From positions 124,001 to 188,000 of the forward strand of contig NZ_JANFQF010000005.1 of assembly GCF_024438035.1 (NCBI RefSeq): a stretch of 64,000 nt of DNA, written 5' to 3'. Positions 29,024 through 39,346 of this stretch are shown here, one piece after another (position 1 is the first letter of the stretch; the number at the start of each line of letters is the position of its first letter). The stretch comes from Rhodococcus tibetensis. GTDB taxonomy: Bacteria > Actinomycetota > Actinomycetes > Mycobacteriales > Mycobacteriaceae. The notes beneath the pieces are model-generated. The model was not told the DNA's origin. It made no database searches and worked only from the letters and a program-made list of their open reading frames with translations. The position numbers and the translations under genes are program-made.

Positions 29024-29326
29024 GTGGCCTTGTTCTCGGTGATCTACTTGATACTGTTTGTCTTCTGGCTGCTTCTCATCGGCAGAATCATCGTCGAGTT
29101 CGTACGGACCTTCGCCAGGGACTGGCGGCCGACCGGCGTCGTGGTCGTCATTCTCGAGGCGATATTTACGGTCACAGATCCGCCGGTCAAACTGCTCCGG
29201 CGGTTGATCCCCCCGATAAATCTCGGTGGGGTGCGGTTGGATCTATCCATCATGGTCTTGCTGTTCATCGTCTTCATCCTGATGTCGATCGTTCAGGGAC
29301 AAGCGCGGGCCACGGGTCTGGTGTGA
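29024..29326 (+). CDS. YggT family membrane protein
   Basis: Small membrane protein of 100 residues with two hydrophobic segments (about 4-24 and 75-92) flanking a cytoplasmic loop. It carries the YggT signature around VTDPPVKLLRRLIPP. It is conserved between sepF and wag31 in actinobacteria (Rv2146c position). It starts with GTG. The molecular role is unknown; context implies an envelope or growth function. Confidence 0.88.
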   Translation: MALFSVIYLILFVFWLLLIGRIIVEFVRTFARDWRPTGVVVVILEAIFTVTDPPVKLLRRLIPPINLGGVRLDLSIMVLLFIVFILMSIVQGQARATGLV

Positions 29327-29428
29327 CAGAATGGACCCCATTGATCCAGTGTTGGTTCACCGTTACGTAGACTGCGCTGTAACTGAATGCTTGCTAGACC
29401 GCCAAATGACGCGTGAAGGGATCCTTCC

Positions 29429-30268
29429 ATGCCGCTGACTCCAGCTGATGTGCACAATGTCGCGTTCAGCAAGCCGCCGATCGGTAAGCGGGGCTACAAC
29501 GAAGACGAGGTCGATGCGTTTCTAGACCTTGTCGAGCAAGAGTTGTCGCGCCTGATCGAGGAGAACGCCGATCTTCGGCAGCGAGTAGGTGAGCTCGACA
29601 AGGAGCTCGCCGATGCGAAGAAGGCTCCGCGTCCCGCCGGCGCAGCGCAGGCACCTGCGCCCAAGGCCGAGCCCGCGCGTGTCGTCGAGCAGCCCAAGGC
29701 ACCGGCGCCTGCCCCGGCCCCGACCGCTGCGCAGGCAGCCCCTCAGGGAGCGGATGCTCACATGCAGGCCGCCAAGGTCCTCGGCCTGGCTCAGGAGATG
29801 GCGGATCGTCTCACCAGTGATGCGAAGACCGAGTCCGAGCAGCTGCTGGGTAGCGCTCGCACCAATTCGGAGCAACTGGTCAGCGATGCGCGTCAGCGTT
29901 CTGAATCGATGATTGCGGACGCTCGTCAGAAGTCCGAGGCGCTGATCACCGACGCGCAGACCCGTTCCGAGACCCAGCTGCGGCAGGCCAAGGAGAAGGC
30001 TGACGCACTGCAGGCCGACGCGGAGAAGAAGCACACCGAGATCATGGCCACGATCAACCAGCAGCGTTCGGTACTGGAGGGTCGTATCGAGCAGCTCAAG
30101 ACCTTCGAGCGCGAGTACCGCGTGCGGCTGAAGTCGTACCTGGAGTCGCAGCTCGAGGAGCTGGAGCAGCGTGGGTCTGCGGTTCCGGTGGACGGTGGTC
30201 AGGATTCGTTCGCACAGGGCGGATCACAGTCGAATTACAGCCAGTCCTACGCCAAGGGCAATAGCTGA
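29429..30268 (+). CDS. wag31: Polar growth protein Wag31 (DivIVA)
   Basis: Coiled-coil scaffold of 279 residues that localises to curved membrane at the poles and recruits the elongation machinery. The N-terminal DivIVA lipid-binding domain (about 1-65, [32 protein letters not shown]) is followed by a Pro/Ala-rich linker (about 77-110). Long heptad repeats (about 112-240) contain the repeated S-x-DAR/Q segments, and a Gln/Ser-rich tail closes the protein. Its own promoter is likely in the 102-bp gap upstream (candidate -10 TAGACT at 29368-29373). It is essential in relatives. Confidence 0.96.
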   Translation: MPLTPADVHNVAFSKPPIGKRGYNEDEVDAFLDLVEQELSRLIEENADLRQRVGELDKELADAKKAPRPAGAAQAPAPKAEPARVVEQPKAPAPAPAPTAAQAAPQGADAHMQAAKVLGLAQEMADRLTSDAKTESEQLLGSARTNSEQLVSDARQRSESMIADARQKSEALITDAQTRSETQLRQAKEKADALQADAEKKHTEIMATINQQRSVLEGRIEQLKTFEREYRVRLKSYLESQLEELEQRGSAVPVDGGQDSFAQGGSQSNYSQSYAKGNS

Positions 30269-30317
30269 CTGAGCGTGCAGTAGTTGCCCAGCCAGCGGCC
30301 CGGATAGAGGTTGAGCC

Positions 30318-30566
30318 GTGCTGGTCGTGACACTCGTTCTTGCAGCGGTAGGGTTCGGCCTTCTGGTGGTCGCTCTGATGACCGGTTCGGTCATCTGGGC
30401 CTGGGGATGCATCGTGGTGTGCGTCGCGGGTGCAGTGCTGCTGCTGGTCAGTGCCCTCGCCGGCAGGCGGACGGCGGCAGGACCCGGCCGCGACACCGAT
30501 TCCGTTCCGCCATCGACCACGTCCGGTGAATCGGCGAACCGGTCCCATGGCGGCGAGGGCGACTAG
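30318..30566 (+). CDS. Small two-helix membrane protein (Rv2144c-like position)
   Basis: Hypothetical protein of 82 residues with two closely spaced membrane helices (about 2-22 and 26-48) and a short hydrophilic, probably disordered C-terminus. It starts with GTG, following a weak GAGCC. The place directly after wag31 is occupied by a small membrane protein in mycobacteria too. No function can be assigned. It lies immediately before the T-box leader. Confidence 0.7.
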   Translation: MLVVTLVLAAVGFGLLVVALMTGSVIWAWGCIVVCVAGAVLLLVSALAGRRTAAGPGRDTDSVPPSTTSGESANRSHGGEGD

Positions 30567-30569
30567 ACT

Positions 30570-30800
30570 GCGTGCAGCGAGCAATTTCAGATCGAAACCA
30601 CGGCGTCGATCCGGCTATCACCGGGGAGCCTTCGGAAGAACGGCCGGTAAGCCGGCTCAGTAGAACCGAACGGGTGGGCCCGTCACAGCCCGTTAGTGAG
30701 TGGCATTCCCGTCGGAGTGCAAGCGGGGTGGTACCGCGGTGGTGACGCAGGAGGCGTCCCCGTCGTCCCCGTGCCGAGTACGTCAGGCACGAGGAGATCG
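30570..30800 (+). promoter_or_regulatory. ileS T-box riboswitch leader (tRNA-Ile sensing)
   Basis: The T-box core GTGGTACCGCGG (30728-30739) contains UGGU (30729-30732), which would pair with the ACCA end of uncharged tRNA-Ile. A short stem GGCT/AGCC (about 30613-30630) carries the specifier ATC (30617-30619) at the 5' side of its loop. This is the ultrashort Stem I architecture of actinobacterial ileS leaders. No T-run terminator is present, so control is probably translational, acting on the GAGGAG ribosome site at 30791-30796. The 5' limit is approximate. Confidence 0.9.
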
Positions 30801-30802
30801 CG

Positions 30803-33800
30803 GTGAGCACCACAAGTAACGTCACCAACAGCAACGAGTCCTACCCGAAGGTCGATTACGGCGTTCAGCAGGATACGGGCGTCAAGTTCCCTCAGGTGGA
30901 GCAGCGTGTGCTGGCAGGTTGGGACGAGGACGACACCTTCCGGGCGTCCGTGACGCAGCGTGACGGCGACGAAGAGTTCGTCTTCTATGACGGCCCGCCG
31001 TTCGCCAACGGTCTTCCGCACTACGGTCACCTACTGACCGGGTATGTCAAAGACCTGATCCCGCGTTTCCAGACGATGCGCGGCAAGAAGGTCGAGCGCC
31101 GGTTCGGGTGGGACTGCCACGGCCTTCCGGCCGAACTCGAGGCGGAAAAGCAGCTCGGCATCAAGGACAAATCCGAGATCGACGTCATGGGTCTCGAGAA
31201 GTTCAACGAGTACTGCAAGTCCTCGGTTCTGCGGTACACCGACGAGTGGCGCGACTACGTCACCCGCCAGGCAAGGTGGGTCGACTTCGACAACGATTAC
31301 AAGACCCTGGACCTCGACTTCATGGAGTCGGTCATGTGGGCGTTCAAGGAGCTGTTCGACAAGGGGCTGATCTACCAGGGCTTCCGGGTGCTGCCGTACA
31401 GCTGGTACGAGCAGACGCCGCTGTCGAATCAGGAGACCCGACTCGACGACGCGTACAAGATGCGTCAGGACCCGGCCGTCACCGTCGACATGCCGCTGCG
31501 CGGTGAGGGCCCGCTGGACGGCGCGAACGCGATCATCTGGACCACGACGCCCTGGACGCTGCCGTCCAACCTCGCGGTCGCGGTGCATCCCGACATCGAC
31601 TACGTACAGGTATCGGGGCTCGACGGGAAGCGCTATGTGCTCGCCCGGGATCGTCTGAGCCACTATGCCCGTGAACTCGGTGACTCGCCGGAGGTGCTGT
31701 CCGAACACAAGGGGGCCGATCTCATCGGTCTGCACTACGATCCGCCGTTCGATTTCTTCGCCGGCCACGAGAACGCGCATCGCGTCATCTCCGCGGAGTA
31801 CGTCACCACGGAATCCGGTACCGGGATCGTGCACATGGCCCCGGCTTTCGGTGAGGAGGACTACGACTACTGCCTCCGCAACGGCATCGAATTGGTCCAG
31901 CCGCTCGACGCGGGTGGCAAGTTCACGTCGATGGTCCCGCCTTACGAGGGACTTCAGGTGTTCGACGCCAACCCGGCGATCATCAAGGACCTCAAGGCTG
32001 CTGGAAAGTTGCTGCGGCACGAGACGATTGAGCACTCGTATCCGCACAGCTGGCGCAGCGGGCAGCCGCTCATCTACATGGCGGTCCCGTCGTGGTTCGT
32101 CGCGGTCACCAAATTCCGCGATCGAATGGTCGAGCTGAACCAGGAGATCACCTGGGTACCCGAGCACATCCGTGACGGACAGTTCGGCAAGTGGCTCGAG
32201 GGTGCCCGCGACTGGAACATCAGCCGTAACCGGTACTGGGGCAGCCCCATCCCGGTGTGGGTGTCCGACGACCCGGCGTACCCGCGGACCGATGTGTACG
32301 GCTCGCTCGACGAACTCGAGCGCGACTTCGGCGTGCGGCCGAGCGATCTGCACCGGCCGATGATCGACGAGCTCGTCCGTCCCAACCCGGACGATCCGAC
32401 GGGAAAGTCGATGATGCGTCGAGTTCCCGAGGTACTCGACTGCTGGTTCGAATCCGGGTCGATGCCCTACGCGCAGGTGCACTACCCCTTCGAGAATCGC
32501 GATTGGTTCGATAGCCACTTCCCGGGTGACTTCATCGTCGAATACAACGGTCAGACTCGCGGATGGTTCTATACCCTCCACGTGCTCGCGACCGCGCTGT
32601 TCGATCGTCCCGCGTTCAAGACCGTTGCGGCGCACGGCATCGTGCTCGGCGACGATGGACTGAAGATGAGCAAGTCGAAGGGCAACTACCCGGATGTCAA
32701 GGAGGTGTTCGAGCGCGACGGCTCGGACGCCATGCGGTGGTTCCTCATGTCTTCGCCGATCCTGCGGGGCGGAAACCTCGTGGTCACCGAACAAGGCATC
32801 CGCGAGGGTGTGCGGCAGGCGCTGCTGCCGTTGTGGAACGCGTGGAGCTTTCTGCAGCTGTATGCGCCGAAGCCGGGCCAGTGGCGGACCGATTCGACCA
32901 ACGTCCTCGACCGGTACATCCTCGCGAAATTGGCCGGCACCAGGGACGTGATCACCGATGCGCTCGAGACGAACGACATCGCCGGCGCGTGTGACGAACT
33001 GCGCACGTTCTGTGATGCATTGACCAATTGGTATGTACGCCGTTCGCGTTCGCGGTTCTGGAGTGAGGACGCCGAGGCGGTCGACACCCTGCACGCGGTG
33101 CTCGAGGTGGTCACCCGTCTCTCCGCTCCCTTGCTCCCACTGATCACCGAGGTGATCTGGCGGGGGCTGACCGGCGGCCGGTCGGTGCATCTCGCGGACT
33201 GGCCTGCCCAGGGTGAACTGCCGGCGGATCCGGAACTGGTGTCGGCGATGGACGAGGTCCGGTCGGTGTGCTCGACGGTGCTCGGTTTGCGGAAGGCGCA
33301 GAACCTGCGGGTGCGGTTGCCGCTGCCCGAGGTGACGGTGGCCGCCGACGACGCGGAGCGCCTGCGTCCGTTCCTGGGACTGATCGCCGACGAGGTCAAC
33401 GTGAAGAAGGTCGACCTGACGACGGATGTGGACGTGCACGGCCGTTTCGAGCTCGTCGTCAACGCGCGCGCCGCGGGGCCGCGTTTGGGCAAGGACGTGC
33501 AGACCGTGATCAAGGCCGTGAAGTCGGGTGAGTGGTCGGAGAATGCGGACGGGGTCGTCACCGCGGCGGGGATCGAATTGCTGCCCGAGGAGTACACGCA
33601 GCGGCTCGTGGCGGCCGAACCCGAGTCGACCGCCGCACTGCCGGGTGGTGCCGGTCTGGTGGTTCTCGACTCGGCCGTTACCGAGGAACTGGAAGCCGAG
33701 GGCTGGGCGAAGGACCGCATCCGCGAGTTGCAGGACGCGCGCCGGGCAGCAGGCCTCGACGTATCGGACCGCATCACCGTGGTGCTCGAGGTTCCGGCCG

Positions 33801-33937
33801 AACGGCGGGACTGGGCACGTGCTCACCGCGATCTGATCGCGGGCGAGATCCTCGCGGTCGAGCTCGAACTCGCCGACGCGCCCGCCGACGCGGTCGAGCT
33901 CGGTGAGGGTGTGCGGGCGGCCATCTCCAAAGTGTGA
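30803..33937 (+). CDS. ileS: Isoleucine--tRNA ligase IleS
   Basis: Class I aminoacyl-tRNA synthetase of 1044 residues. The HIGH-type motif is PHYGH (72-76), the KMSKS loop is at 621-625, and the CP1 editing domain lies between them ([12 protein letters not shown] region). The long form with C-terminal extension and lack of obvious zinc-finger cysteines fits the actinobacterial eukaryote-like type. GTG at 30803 follows GAGGAG, which is expected to be masked by the T-box leader until tRNA-Ile is uncharged. Confidence 0.97.
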   Translation: MSTTSNVTNSNESYPKVDYGVQQDTGVKFPQVEQRVLAGWDEDDTFRASVTQRDGDEEFVFYDGPPFANGLPHYGHLLTGYVKDLIPRFQTMRGKKVERRFGWDCHGLPAELEAEKQLGIKDKSEIDVMGLEKFNEYCKSSVLRYTDEWRDYVTRQARWVDFDNDYKTLDLDFMESVMWAFKELFDKGLIYQGFRVLPYSWYEQTPLSNQETRLDDAYKMRQDPAVTVDMPLRGEGPLDGANAIIWTTTPWTLPSNLAVAVHPDIDYVQVSGLDGKRYVLARDRLSHYARELGDSPEVLSEHKGADLIGLHYDPPFDFFAGHENAHRVISAEYVTTESGTGIVHMAPAFGEEDYDYCLRNGIELVQPLDAGGKFTSMVPPYEGLQVFDANPAIIKDLKAAGKLLRHETIEHSYPHSWRSGQPLIYMAVPSWFVAVTKFRDRMVELNQEITWVPEHIRDGQFGKWLEGARDWNISRNRYWGSPIPVWVSDDPAYPRTDVYGSLDELERDFGVRPSDLHRPMIDELVRPNPDDPTGKSMMRRVPEVLDCWFESGSMPYAQVHYPFENRDWFDSHFPGDFIVEYNGQTRGWFYTLHVLATALFDRPAFKTVAAHGIVLGDDGLKMSKSKGNYPDVKEVFERDGSDAMRWFLMSSPILRGGNLVVTEQGIREGVRQALLPLWNAWSFLQLYAPKPGQWRTDSTNVLDRYILAKLAGTRDVITDALETNDIAGACDELRTFCDALTNWYVRRSRSRFWSEDAEAVDTLHAVLEVVTRLSAPLLPLITEVIWRGLTGGRSVHLADWPAQGELPADPELVSAMDEVRSVCSTVLGLRKAQNLRVRLPLPEVTVAADDAERLRPFLGLIADEVNVKKVDLTTDVDVHGRFELVVNARAAGPRLGKDVQTVIKAVKSGEWSENADGVVTAAGIELLPEEYTQRLVAAEPESTAALPGGAGLVVLDSAVTEELEAEGWAKDRIRELQDARRAAGLDVSDRITVVLEVPAERRDWARAHRDLIAGEILAVELELADAPADAVELGEGVRAAISKV

Positions 33938-33955
33938 GCTGTCGGACCGGGCGGG

Positions 33956-33961
33956 TACGTT
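33956..33961 (+). promoter_or_regulatory. Candidate -10 element for leaderless dinB mRNA
   Basis: TACGTT lies 7 bp before the dinB GTG and 18 bp after the ileS stop, with no ribosome site in between. It suggests dinB can be transcribed independently of the T-box-controlled ileS message. No LexA-type box was found near it. Confidence 0.4.
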
Positions 33962-33968
33962 GCACCAG

Positions 33969-35315
33969 GTGAGCCGTCGATGGGTGCTGCACCTCGACAT
34001 GGACGCGTTTTTCGCCTCGGTCGAGCAGCTCACCCGGCCGACGCTTCGTGGCCGCCCGGTGCTCGTCGGTGGGCTCGGCGGCCGTGGGGTGGTCGCCGGG
34101 GCCAGTTACGAGGCGCGGGTGTTCGGAGCCCGCTCCGCGATGCCGATGCACCAGGCCCGGCGGCTCGTCGGGCCCGGTGCCGTCGTGTTGCCGCCGCGCG
34201 GTCGGCTGTACGGCATGTTGAGCAAGTCCGTGTTCGATGCGGTGCGTGGTCCCATGCCCGTGCTCGAGCAGCTGTCGATGGACGAGGCCTTCGGTGAACC
34301 GGCAGAGTTGGCCGGGGCGGATGCGGCCATGGTGCGCAGGTACTGCGAGGACCTGCGGGCCCTGGTGTTCGAAGAAACCGGACTGGTCGCATCGATCGGT
34401 GCGGGATCCGGCAAGCAGGTGGCCAAGATCGCGTCCGGTCTGGCCAAACCGAACGGAATCACCGTCGTCGCGCCGGAAGAACAGCACGCGCTGCTCGACG
34501 GGCTGCCGGTGCGGAAGTTGTGGGGCATCGGTCCCGTCGCCGAGGACAAGCTCAAACGCCTCGGCATCGAGACGATCGGAAGTTTCGCGCGCACTCCCGA
34601 AGCCGAGGTCGCGTCCATTCTCGGCACCACGATCGGCCCGGGCCTGCACCGGCTGGCGCGGGGCATCGACAATCGGCCCGTCGCCGAGCGGGCCGAGTCG
34701 AAACAGGTCAGTGCCGAGACCACCTACGCCACCGACATTGTCACGCTCGCGGAACTGCGGGGAGCGGTCGAGTCGAGTGCTGGTTCCGCATTCGCACGCC
34801 TGCAGAAGGACGGCCGGGCGGCGCGAACAGTGGTGCTGAAGCTGAAGAAGGCGGATATGAGCATCGTCACCCGGTCGGTCACCTTGCCCTACGCCACGCT
34901 GGACCGTCCCACCCTTGTCGCCGCGGCTCAGCGACAGGTGATCGACCCTCTCGAACTCGGTCCCGTGCGCCTCGTCGGGGTCGGCTTCGCCGGTCTGTCG
35001 ACGGTGCGGCAAGGTTCGCTGTTTCCCGAACTCGATCTGGACGTGCCCGGCTATCGGGACTCGGCGGCGGCACAGGCCGAAGGCGGCGCGGTGTCGCCCG
35101 TGCAGCCGATCCCGGCACGCGAGGCCGAGCGACGATGGCATCCGGGTCTCGATGTGATGCATCCCGACTTCGGGCACGGTTGGGTCCAGGGCGCGGGGCA
35201 GGGTGTCGTGACCGTCCGATTCGAAACGCGCACAACTGGTCCCGGTGTGGCGCGCACCTTCAAGGAGAACGACGAGCAACTCGCGCAAGCGGGAGTGGAG
35301 GGCTCCCTCGCCTGA
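33969..35315 (+). CDS. dinB: Y-family DNA polymerase IV (DinB/DinX type)
   Basis: Translesion polymerase of 448 residues. The catalytic acidic residues appear as [12 protein letters not shown] (Asp10, Asp12) and SMDEAF (Asp105, Glu106). Helix-hairpin-helix [17 protein letters not shown] follows. A QGSLF sequence (348-352) resembles the beta-clamp binding motif, and about 90 further residues form an extra C-terminal region. Location straight after ileS matches mycobacterial DinX (Rv1537). GTG at 33969 is chosen for the conserved start [12 protein letters not shown]; upstream in-frame sequence lies in ileS. Confidence 0.94.
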   Translation: MSRRWVLHLDMDAFFASVEQLTRPTLRGRPVLVGGLGGRGVVAGASYEARVFGARSAMPMHQARRLVGPGAVVLPPRGRLYGMLSKSVFDAVRGPMPVLEQLSMDEAFGEPAELAGADAAMVRRYCEDLRALVFEETGLVASIGAGSGKQVAKIASGLAKPNGITVVAPEEQHALLDGLPVRKLWGIGPVAEDKLKRLGIETIGSFARTPEAEVASILGTTIGPGLHRLARGIDNRPVAERAESKQVSAETTYATDIVTLAELRGAVESSAGSAFARLQKDGRAARTVVLKLKKADMSIVTRSVTLPYATLDRPTLVAAAQRQVIDPLELGPVRLVGVGFAGLSTVRQGSLFPELDLDVPGYRDSAAAQAEGGAVSPVQPIPAREAERRWHPGLDVMHPDFGHGWVQGAGQGVVTVRFETRTTGPGVARTFKENDEQLAQAGVEGSLA

Positions 35316-35381
35316 GGTTCGGGCCAGCCGGGGACAGGGTGCAGGGCGGCTCGGCGAGAAGGTAGCCTCGGGGACTGGTGC

Positions 35382-35398
35382 TTACCCTTGGGTAATGT
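35382..35398 (+). promoter_or_regulatory. Inverted repeat overlapping a -10 hexamer
   Basis: TTACCCTTGGGTAA (35382-35395) is a perfect 6-bp inverted repeat with a TT spacer. It overlaps TAATGT (35393-35398), a good -10 hexamer for the lipoprotein gene starting at 35471. It looks like an operator for an unidentified regulator. Confidence 0.45.
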
Positions 35399-35470
35399 TG
35401 CCCCAGGATGCAGCACTACGATGCTGAGTTCGCCCGAGAACGAACACCCGAGAATGAAGAGGTTATTCAG

Positions 35471-35971
35471 TTGAAGCTTCGTAAGATCACGGTTGCCGCA
35501 GTAGCGATCGCCGCAGCCCTCACGATGTCCGCCTGTGGTTCGGACGACAGCAACACGGCGACCAAGACCACGACCACCACGACTTCCGCAGCCGAGACCT
35601 CGGAAGCCATCGAGGTGCCCACCGCCGCCGAACTCAACGCTCTGCTCGTCAAGGGCCTCGACCCCAACACCCCCCTCGAGGAGAAGTCGGCCATGGTCGA
35701 GGGTTCCGAGCAGGATCCCCAGCTCATCAACCAGGTCGCCGCTGCCGCCAAGGCGAACAACGCCGAGGTCACCGTGCTCGACCCGGTCATCGACAACGGT
35801 GACGGCACCGCCAGTGGCCAGCTGCAGCTGACCGTCAACGGCCAGGTTCAGCAGGGTGGTGTGCCTGCGATCTTCATCCCGGGCGAGAACGGACAGTGGA
35901 AGCTGTCGAAGGTCACCGCATGCCAGATCGTTTCGCTTGCGCAGCTGACCTCGCCTGCCTGCCCCGCCTGA
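35471..35971 (+). CDS. Secreted lipoprotein, low-molecular-weight antigen MTB12-like
   Basis: Predicted lipoprotein of 166 residues. The signal sequence MKLRKITVAAVAIAAALTMSAC ends in an MSAC lipobox (Cys22), then a Thr-rich linker (about 31-42) and a globular domain with closing cysteines (TACQ and SPACPA). The domain resembles the C-terminal part of mycobacterial MTB12/CFP2 antigens. TTG at 35471 is chosen because GAAGAGG lies 8 bp upstream and it gives a complete signal peptide; the frame extends back to 35408 without one. A bidirectional terminator follows. The function is unknown. Confidence 0.75.
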   Translation: MKLRKITVAAVAIAAALTMSACGSDDSNTATKTTTTTTSAAETSEAIEVPTAAELNALLVKGLDPNTPLEEKSAMVEGSEQDPQLINQVAAAAKANNAEVTVLDPVIDNGDGTASGQLQLTVNGQVQQGGVPAIFIPGENGQWKLSKVTACQIVSLAQLTSPACPA

Positions 35972-36012
35972 TCGGAGGCGGTGCGGTCCGGACGGATCGC
36001 TAGAGTTTCGAT

Positions 36013-36051
36013 ACCGATGCCGGCGTCCCTTCGCGGGACGCCGGCATCGGT
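36013..36051. terminator. Bidirectional hairpin terminator
   Basis: A perfect 17-bp stem (36013-36029 with 36035-36051) with loop TTCGC lies between two convergent lipoprotein genes. There is no long T-run on either side, but position and stability fit a shared terminator. Confidence 0.75.
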
Positions 36052-36074
36052 CGTTCCTGGCCGGAGCCGGCCGC

Positions 36075-36818
36075 TCAGCCGGCCGGGGCGGGCGCGAGCT
36101 TGCTCGCGGCGGCCTGCGTCATCTTCTCGAAGACGCCCTCGTCGATCGGCTCCTGCCCGGTGGCCACCAGTTGGGTCACTGTGCTTCCGGCAACCGCAAC
36201 GGCCACATCCGAGACGAGGCTGAAGCCGTCACTCGTGGTGACGAGTCGGAAGCCTACCGATGCGTCGCCCGCCGGATGTCCGTCCCGGCCGCCGGCCCGG
36301 TACTGCACATCAACGCCGTCGGCGTCCGTTCCCGAGTAGTCGCTGCATTGCGCGAGGGTTGTCTGGATGTCGGTGAACGCTTGGGCGGCTTCGGCAGCCG
36401 TGGCGTAACTCGCCGCATCCTGGTCGATGGTCGTGAAGTCGGGGCCCTGAAACCAAGCGGACGCCGACGATGCGGCGCCGGGATGCTGATCTGCAACAGG
36501 AGACAGGACGGCGCCGCACAGGGCCGGGTCGGTGCTCGATTTGTCGGACTCCGCAGTTTCGGAGGCCGGCGGGAGTCCGAGGTCCTTTTCCGGGTCGGCG
36601 ACCGGGGCGAACCCGACGGGAAGGTCACGGACGTCGAGCAGTGCAGCGCGCAGCGCGGCCTGGTCGATGAACGGAGCACCGGAGGCCCCGGGTGACGCGG
36701 TCACGATCGGGCCGAGCGGCCCAAGGAACTCGTCCGGTCCCGATTCGCCGTCCGCGGTCGACGAGCACGCCGACACGGCGAGGGCGGTGAGGACGGCGGC
36801 AGTCGTTGACCTGCGCAT
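36075..36818 (-). CDS. Lipoprotein with PknH-like extracellular sensor domain
   Basis: Secreted lipoprotein of 247 residues with basic N-terminus, hydrophobic segment and lipobox VSAC (Cys about 18). The rest is a soluble domain with the pattern of the PknH sensor/LppH family (ALRAALLDVRDLPVGFAPV start, paired cysteines at CGAVLSP and AQCSDYS). Such domains may bind ligands outside the cell. ATG at 36818 overlaps the upstream stop (TGATG), so it is coupled to the lipoprotein gene before it. Family assignment is from remembered features only. Confidence 0.7.
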   Translation of the reverse strand: MRRSTTAAVLTALAVSACSSTADGESGPDEFLGPLGPIVTASPGASGAPFIDQAALRAALLDVRDLPVGFAPVADPEKDLGLPPASETAESDKSSTDPALCGAVLSPVADQHPGAASSASAWFQGPDFTTIDQDAASYATAAEAAQAFTDIQTTLAQCSDYSGTDADGVDVQYRAGGRDGHPAGDASVGFRLVTTSDGFSLVSDVAVAVAGSTVTQLVATGQEPIDEGVFEKMTQAAASKLAPAPAG

Positions 36819-37771
36819 CAGGACACCCACTGCACACGGTTCGACGTGGTCTGGCGCAGAAGGGTGGCGCCGTCCGGATCGCTGTATTGCTGTTCGCCGG
36901 ACACGGTCACCGTCCCGGCGACAGGCAGCGGGAGGCCGAGATCGACGGTCATCGTGCCCGCCCCCTGCATGATGTACCGGTCGACGTTGAGCGTCCCGGC
37001 CTCACCGGGGAGCTGCCAGATCGGCGACTGCGGTTTCTGGTCGACTGTGTAGTCGATGGTCAACCGGTTCCCGTCGCGGGCAGTGAGGGTGGCGACCGTC
37101 GTTTGATCGAGCGCGATGCCGCTCATGACCTTCTGGTGGATGGTCCACTGCGCTCCCACCCCGACAGGTTCGGCTGGAAAGGCGATCATGCGGTACACGG
37201 CCTGGTAGAAGGCCTGCTCGATCGCGGAGCGCGCGATGTCCTGGGCCTCGGCGGCCGGGCGGAGGCGAAGCGCGGTGATCGCACCGGTCGAATCGACGGT
37301 GAAGCCGGCTCCGGACCCCATGGTCGCCTCGAGGGCGCTGCCCAGACGTTGGTCCGGGCTCGTCACGTCGCCGAGCGTGAGGTCGAGCGCGGTGGCGCCG
37401 TCGGCGTCGTCGGTCGGGCGCGTGACGACTGCGGTGAGGGGAACGGTGATCTCGGGGGAGGAGAAGTCCTGGACCGGCTGATCGTCGATCCGCTGGAATA
37501 CCTCGGCGCCCGTGGTCAGCCGCACCTGCTGCATGACGTCCTCCGCCTGCCGGCGCTGAATCACCTCACGCGGCTCGTCACCGGGCCGGGTCAGTTGGAC
37601 GGTCGTCGCGGAGATGGGAACCGTCACCTCGGCGGTGGTGGATGTGGTCCCCGCGGGACTGGCCTGGGAGGAGTCGTCGTCACTTCCACAGCCCGCGGCC
37701 AGAGCGATCAGGGAGAGTGTTGCGGCGAGTAGAGCGGAACCGGGTCGCGAAGCTTTCGAGAACAGTGGCAC
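36818..37771 (-). CDS. Putative lipoprotein of unknown function
   Basis: Lipoprotein of 317 residues: signal [17 protein letters not shown] with Cys about 28, a Ser/Thr-rich linker, then a beta-rich extracytoplasmic domain containing tandem segments such as [15 protein letters not shown] and QWTIHQKV. I do not recognise the family with confidence; it resembles DUF6263-type actinobacterial lipoproteins. It starts with GTG and is coupled to the following sensor-domain lipoprotein, so the two probably act together at the cell surface. It is divergent from lspA, the signal peptidase that would process both. Confidence 0.62.
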   Translation of the reverse strand: MPLFSKASRPGSALLAATLSLIALAAGCGSDDDSSQASPAGTTSTTAEVTVPISATTVQLTRPGDEPREVIQRRQAEDVMQQVRLTTGAEVFQRIDDQPVQDFSSPEITVPLTAVVTRPTDDADGATALDLTLGDVTSPDQRLGSALEATMGSGAGFTVDSTGAITALRLRPAAEAQDIARSAIEQAFYQAVYRMIAFPAEPVGVGAQWTIHQKVMSGIALDQTTVATLTARDGNRLTIDYTVDQKPQSPIWQLPGEAGTLNVDRYIMQGAGTMTVDLGLPLPVAGTVTVSGEQQYSDPDGATLLRQTTSNRVQWVS

Positions 37772-37837
37772 GCCCCCAGGCTAGTGGGCACGGGAGCACA
37801 TGAACGGCGGCTTGCCCGCGTAGTGGATGATGGACGG

Positions 37838-38422
37838 GTGAGTCAAGACCCCGCGGCCGAGAACGACACCGCCGCCGAAGACCCGAACGACAGTGCCACG
37901 TCCACCGCAGCAGCACCCTCGTCCACGCGCTATGAGCGCATGCCGCTGCTGTTCGCGATCGCCGGTGTAGTACTGGTCACCGACCTGGTGACCAAGGTGC
38001 TCGCCGTCGCCAACATCGCGCCGGGGGAGTCGGTTCCCGTGATCGGCGACGTCGTCACGCTGCGGCTCGTGCGCAACCCGGGTGCCGCGTTCTCGATGGC
38101 CACGGGTATGACGTGGTTGCTCACGCTCGTGGCCGTCGGTGTGGTGGTCGGTGTCGTGCGCATCGGGCGGACTCTGCGGTCACCGTGGTGGGCGCTCGGT
38201 CTGGGACTCGTCCTCGGTGGTGCTCTCGGCAACCTCGTCGACCGGTTCTTCCGCGCGCCGGGAGTGATGCAGGGACACGTCGTCGACTTCGTCTCCGTCG
38301 GCTGGTGGCCCGTGTTCAACGTGGCCGACTCCGGCATCGTGTGTGGTGCGGTGTTACTCGTTGTGCTCACCCTGATCGGCCTGGAACCGGACGGAACACG
38401 TAAGGCGGTGGAGAAGAAGTGA
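37838..38422 (+). CDS. lspA: Lipoprotein signal peptidase LspA
   Basis: Membrane aspartyl peptidase of 194 residues that cleaves prolipoproteins after diacylglyceryl transfer. Four hydrophobic segments follow an acidic N-terminal extension of about 33 residues. Catalytic aspartates are in NLVDRFFR (Asp135) and FNVADSGI (Asp164); [10 protein letters not shown] is also conserved. GTG at 37838 is the likely start. Its stop overlaps rluD (GTGA), a pairing conserved in many bacteria. Confidence 0.94.
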   Translation: MSQDPAAENDTAAEDPNDSATSTAAAPSSTRYERMPLLFAIAGVVLVTDLVTKVLAVANIAPGESVPVIGDVVTLRLVRNPGAAFSMATGMTWLLTLVAVGVVVGVVRIGRTLRSPWWALGLGLVLGGALGNLVDRFFRAPGVMQGHVVDFVSVGWWPVFNVADSGIVCGAVLLVVLTLIGLEPDGTRKAVEKK

Positions 38423-39345
38423 GGGAAACTCGGTCGATGCCGGTCCCGGACGGGCTCGACTCGATGCGGGTCGACGCCGGCCTCGCGCGACTGCTCGGGC
38501 TCTCGAGAACCGCCGTCGCGCAGCTCACCGAGGACGGCTCGGTTCTCGTCGACGGAGCGCCGGTCGGGAAGTCCGATCGCCTGTCCGCCGGCACCTGGCT
38601 GGAGGTGGAATTGCCGGAGCCGCCGCGCCCCCTGACGATCGAGGCGGAACCCGTCGAAGGTATGGAAATTCTGTACGCCGACGAGGACGTGGTCGCCGTC
38701 GACAAGCCCGTGGGGGTGGCCGCGCACGCAAGTGTGGGCTGGACCGGTCCCACGGTGATCGGCGGCCTGGCCGCCGCAGGTTTCCGGATCTCGACCTCGG
38801 GTGCACACGAACGTCAGGGCATCGTCCATCGGCTCGACGTCGGCACGTCGGGCGTGATGGTGGTGGCCACGTCGGAACGCGCGTACACGCTTCTCAAGCG
38901 TGCGTTCAAGCAGCGGACCATCGACAAGCGGTACCACGCCCTCGTGCAGGGCCACCCCGATCCGAGTAGCGGAACCATCGACGCACCGATCGGCAGGCAT
39001 CGCAGCAACGACTGGAAATTCGCGGTCACCGCGGACGGCAAGCCCAGCATCACGCACTACGACACCGTCGAAGCGTTCCAGGCGGCGAGCCTGCTGGACA
39101 TTCACCTCGAGACGGGGCGGACCCACCAGATCCGCGTGCACTTCGCGGCGTTGCGGCATCCCTGCTGCGGCGACCTCACCTACGGCGCGGACCCGCGACT
39201 GGCGGAACGGCTCGGTCTCGAGCGCCAATGGTTGCACGCCCGATCGCTCGGTTTCGCGCATCCGGCGGACGGGCGGTGGGTGGAGATCACCTCCAAGTAT
39301 CCGAAAGACCTCGAGGATGCTCTCGAGGTTCTCCGGTCCAGCTGA
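38419..39345 (+). CDS. rluD: RluD-family 23S rRNA pseudouridine synthase
   Basis: RluA/RluD-type pseudouridine synthase of 308 residues. An N-terminal S4-like RNA-binding domain (about 15-75) precedes the catalytic domain with HRLDVGTSG (catalytic Asp140) and the later [10 protein letters not shown] motif. It would modify helix 69 of 23S rRNA if truly RluD; paralogues in this family differ in target. It is coupled to lspA by a 4-bp overlap, and the next gene starts 1 bp after its stop. Confidence 0.92.
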   Translation: MRETRSMPVPDGLDSMRVDAGLARLLGLSRTAVAQLTEDGSVLVDGAPVGKSDRLSAGTWLEVELPEPPRPLTIEAEPVEGMEILYADEDVVAVDKPVGVAAHASVGWTGPTVIGGLAAAGFRISTSGAHERQGIVHRLDVGTSGVMVVATSERAYTLLKRAFKQRTIDKRYHALVQGHPDPSSGTIDAPIGRHRSNDWKFAVTADGKPSITHYDTVEAFQAASLLDIHLETGRTHQIRVHFAALRHPCCGDLTYGADPRLAERLGLERQWLHARSLGFAHPADGRWVEITSKYPKDLEDALEVLRSS

Positions 39346-39346
39346 G

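Noticed and set aside
31031-34033. 1000-codon minus-strand open frame opposite ileS
   Set aside because: It mirrors ileS codon by codon, has no family motifs and no promoter or ribosome site, and carries the His/Asp/Arg-rich composition of antisense frames.
35455-35971. ATG at 35408 as start of the MTB12-like lipoprotein
   Set aside because: It would place charged residues ahead of the signal peptide; TTG at 35471 has a well-spaced GAAGAGG and yields a proper lipoprotein signal.
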